A stretch of 24,436 nt of DNA from an uncultured Zetaproteobacteria bacterium. Lineage in GTDB: Bacteria > Pseudomonadota > Zetaproteobacteria > Mariprofundales > Mariprofundaceae. Of the stretch, positions 23,435 through 24,436 are shown piece after piece (position 1 is the stretch's first letter; every line of letters begins with the position of its first letter). The notes beneath the pieces were generated by a model. It was not told the origin of the DNA. It worked only from the letters and a program-made list of their open reading frames with translations, and did not search any database. The translations under genes were made by a program, and so were the position numbers. The DNA is taken from the NCBI GenBank assembly GCA_947311795.1, contig CAMZLX010000068.1, positions 1-24,436 on the forward strand, in the 5' to 3' direction.

Positions 23435-23499
23435 CGTCATTCCCGCGAAAGCGGGAATCTATGTTTGATAAATGGATTCCCGCCTTCGCGGGAATGACG
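23435..23499. repeat. dRS3-like pair of palindromes in inverted orientation
   Basis: Two 20-base units of the form ATTCCC-N8-GGGAAT (23439-23458 and 23476-23495) are embedded in 26-base arms (23436-23461 and 23473-23498) that are inverted copies with two mismatches. The ATTCCC-N8-GGGAAT form is the dRS3 repeat of Neisseria, and similar units are scattered in many proteobacteria. In RNA each unit and the pair could fold into a strong hairpin; no gene is present. Confidence 0.8.
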
Positions 23500-23546
23500 C
23501 ATTATTTTTTATTTCCTTTTCTTTAACTATTAAAAGCCTGTATAGC

Positions 23547-23668
23547 TTAGATGTTTTTGGGCGAGCCAAGGCAAAAATAACAGCTAAGCCCGTAGTTTGC
23601 TTTCTGCAAATGAGGGTGAAAGTTTTATTTTTAACACAGGTGCAGCCAAAAACAACTGGCTAGATAGG
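23547..23668. repeat. ~120 bp palindromic repeat element, copy B
   Basis: Lies between yciB and rnhA. It shares TTAGAT and TTTTTGGGCGAG at its left end with the element at 6344-6447. Ends pair through GTTTTTGG (23553-23560) and CCAAAAAC (23646-23653). The central hairpin has stem TTTGC/GCAAA (23596-23600 with 23606-23610), loop TTTCT and then TGAG, matching copy A in form but with a different stem sequence. The right end reads TAGATAGG, like the left end of copy A. Confidence 0.65.
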
Positions 23669-23671
23669 TTT

Positions 23672-24103
23672 TTACGATGGAATACCTTGCCTTGCCAACT
23701 CATCCGCCTTGTCATTACCCTCATCACCCGAATGCCCTTTCACCCACTGCCAATCCACATCATGAATTTGATTTAAGGCATCCAGTGATTCCCACAGCTC
23801 ACGGTTGGCAACAGGTTCTTTTTTGCTGTTTTTCCAACCTTTCTTTTTCCAACCATGTATCCAATCAGTAATCCCATTCAATACATACTTAGAATCGGTC
23901 ACAATGGTTATCGAACTTGGTTTCCTCAAGGCTTTGAGTGCTTCAATCGCAGCTTGCAGCTCCATGCGTTGATTGGTGGTATGCTTCTCACCACCGCACA
24001 ATTCTTTTTCATGTTTACCAGCCCGCAACCATACACCCCAACCACCCGGGCCAGGGTTGCCCGAACATGCACCATCGGTATAAGCTACAATGTTATGCGA
24101 CAT
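23672..24103 (-). CDS. rnhA: Ribonuclease HI
   Basis: Degrades the RNA strand of RNA-DNA hybrids. From the ATG at 24103 it has 143 residues, and the residues align by number with the E. coli enzyme: Asp10, Glu48, Asp70, His124 and Asp134. Motifs YTDGACSGNPGPGGWG and VKGHSGDEGNDKADELA are intact, as is the basic handle WKKKGWKNSKKEPVAN. The start at 24115 would add four residues and is less likely by comparison with the family. Flanked on both sides by repeat elements. Confidence 0.96.
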   Translation of the reverse strand: MSHNIVAYTDGACSGNPGPGGWGVWLRAGKHEKELCGGEKHTTNQRMELQAAIEALKALRKPSSITIVTDSKYVLNGITDWIHGWKKKGWKNSKKEPVANRELWESLDALNQIHDVDWQWVKGHSGDEGNDKADELARQGIPS

Positions 24104-24118
24104 GAATCTGACCATATT

Positions 24119-24203
24119 TTGAACCGCAGAGGTCGCAGAGGTTCACAGAGGAAAAACCTACCTTATAAAACTTTGCGTAACTCTGCGTAACTCTGCGGTT
24201 CAA
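24119..24203. repeat. 85 bp element with perfect 13 bp terminal inverted repeats
   Basis: The left end TTGAACCGCAGAG (24119-24131) is exactly inverted at 24191-24203. Inside each arm a short CGCAGAGG-like unit repeats with a period of 9-10 bases (three degraded units per arm). It has no coding capacity and sits between leuA and rnhA. Similar CRCAGAG-rich palindromes are known from other proteobacterial intergenic regions. Confidence 0.7.
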
Positions 24204-24216
24204 TGAAATCATAAAA

Positions 24217-24436
24217 TCAAACCCCTGAATACTGAGCATGAACTTCCCTAGCATGCATATTGGGTAATTTGTTCAATGCTGCAATCAATGCTTTCGCCGA
24301 TGCCACCACTATATCTGTATCCGAACCTTGCGCATTGACGATTCTGTCACCATCTTGCAAACGCACCGTCACTTCACCTTGCGCATCTGTGCCTGCGGTA
24401 ATCGCATTCACTGAATACAACAGCAACTTACCATTG
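24217..24436 (-). CDS. leuA: 2-isopropylmalate synthase LeuA, C-terminal end (5' part outside window)
   Basis: Only the last 72 codons are visible, in the regulatory LeuA dimer domain that binds leucine. YSVNAITAGTDAQGEVTVRL and DTDIVVASAKALIAALNKL match the C-terminus of proteobacterial LeuA. Citramalate synthase shares this domain, but the SVNAITAGTDAQGEV form is LeuA-like. The frame is open to the window edge. The 3' end is followed by the 85 bp repeat. Confidence 0.88.
   Translation of the reverse strand, partial: NGKLLLYSVNAITAGTDAQGEVTVRLQDGDRIVNAQGSDTDIVVASAKALIAALNKLPNMHAREVHAQYSGV

Noticed and set aside
1..24436. CRISPR arrays, tRNA or rRNA genes, transposase or prophage genes
   Set aside because: Looked for regular spaced repeats, tRNA cloverleaf signatures and mobile-element proteins; none seen. 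The repeats found are single palindromic elements without a transposase.

Overview
The window is a gene-dense, moderately AT-rich stretch of a proteobacterial chromosome. The plsX-fab cluster, a zapD-yacG pair, a ComF-like gene next to bioF, and flagellar and type IV pilus genes each behind a recognisable sigma-54 promoter fit a motile, piliated gamma-, beta- or zeta-proteobacterium. I cannot fix the taxon from the sequence alone; an aquatic or marine, zetaproteobacteria-like host is my impression only.

Region 1 (1-9303, all minus strand) is one long co-directional run. In transcription order it reads yceD, rpmF, plsX, fabH, fabD, fabG, acpP, fabF, a PabB/TrpE-type chorismate enzyme, an RpfE-type protein of unknown function, and hemH (3' end cut by the window). 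It links a ribosome-related protein and L32 to phosphate acyltransferase and the core type II fatty acid synthesis enzymes, then to folate-precursor and haem steps. Good sigma-70-like promoters precede yceD and acpP. A ~100 bp repeat element sits between fabH and fabD.

Region 2 (9430-14894): fxsA (minus), a small hypothetical gene, then fliK-flgD-flgE (plus) behind a near-consensus sigma-54 promoter, closed by a strong terminator. A soluble orphan histidine kinase (minus) runs into that terminator from the other side.

Region 3 (15029-20008): yaaA (plus) converges with bioF (minus). From the bioF start a tight six-gene plus-strand operon diverges: comF/gntX-like, grxC, carbonic anhydrase, zapD, yacG and a small membrane protein started at TTG.

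Region 4 (20020-22771, minus) is a pilus cassette. It holds a sigma-54 promoter, a type IV pilin, a strong terminator, then an ABC ATPase, an ABC-2 permease and a membrane-anchored TPR-like protein with overlapping ends. The layout recalls the pilA-linked ABC transporter PilGHI of Myxococcus.

Region 5 (22839-24436, minus) holds yciB/ispZ, rnhA and the 3' end of leuA. Three different palindromic repeat elements lie in its gaps: a dRS3-like pair, a second copy of the fabH-fabD element, and an 85 bp element with perfect 13 bp terminal inverted repeats. The two copies of the ~100 bp element share a hairpin whose stem differs by compensatory base changes.
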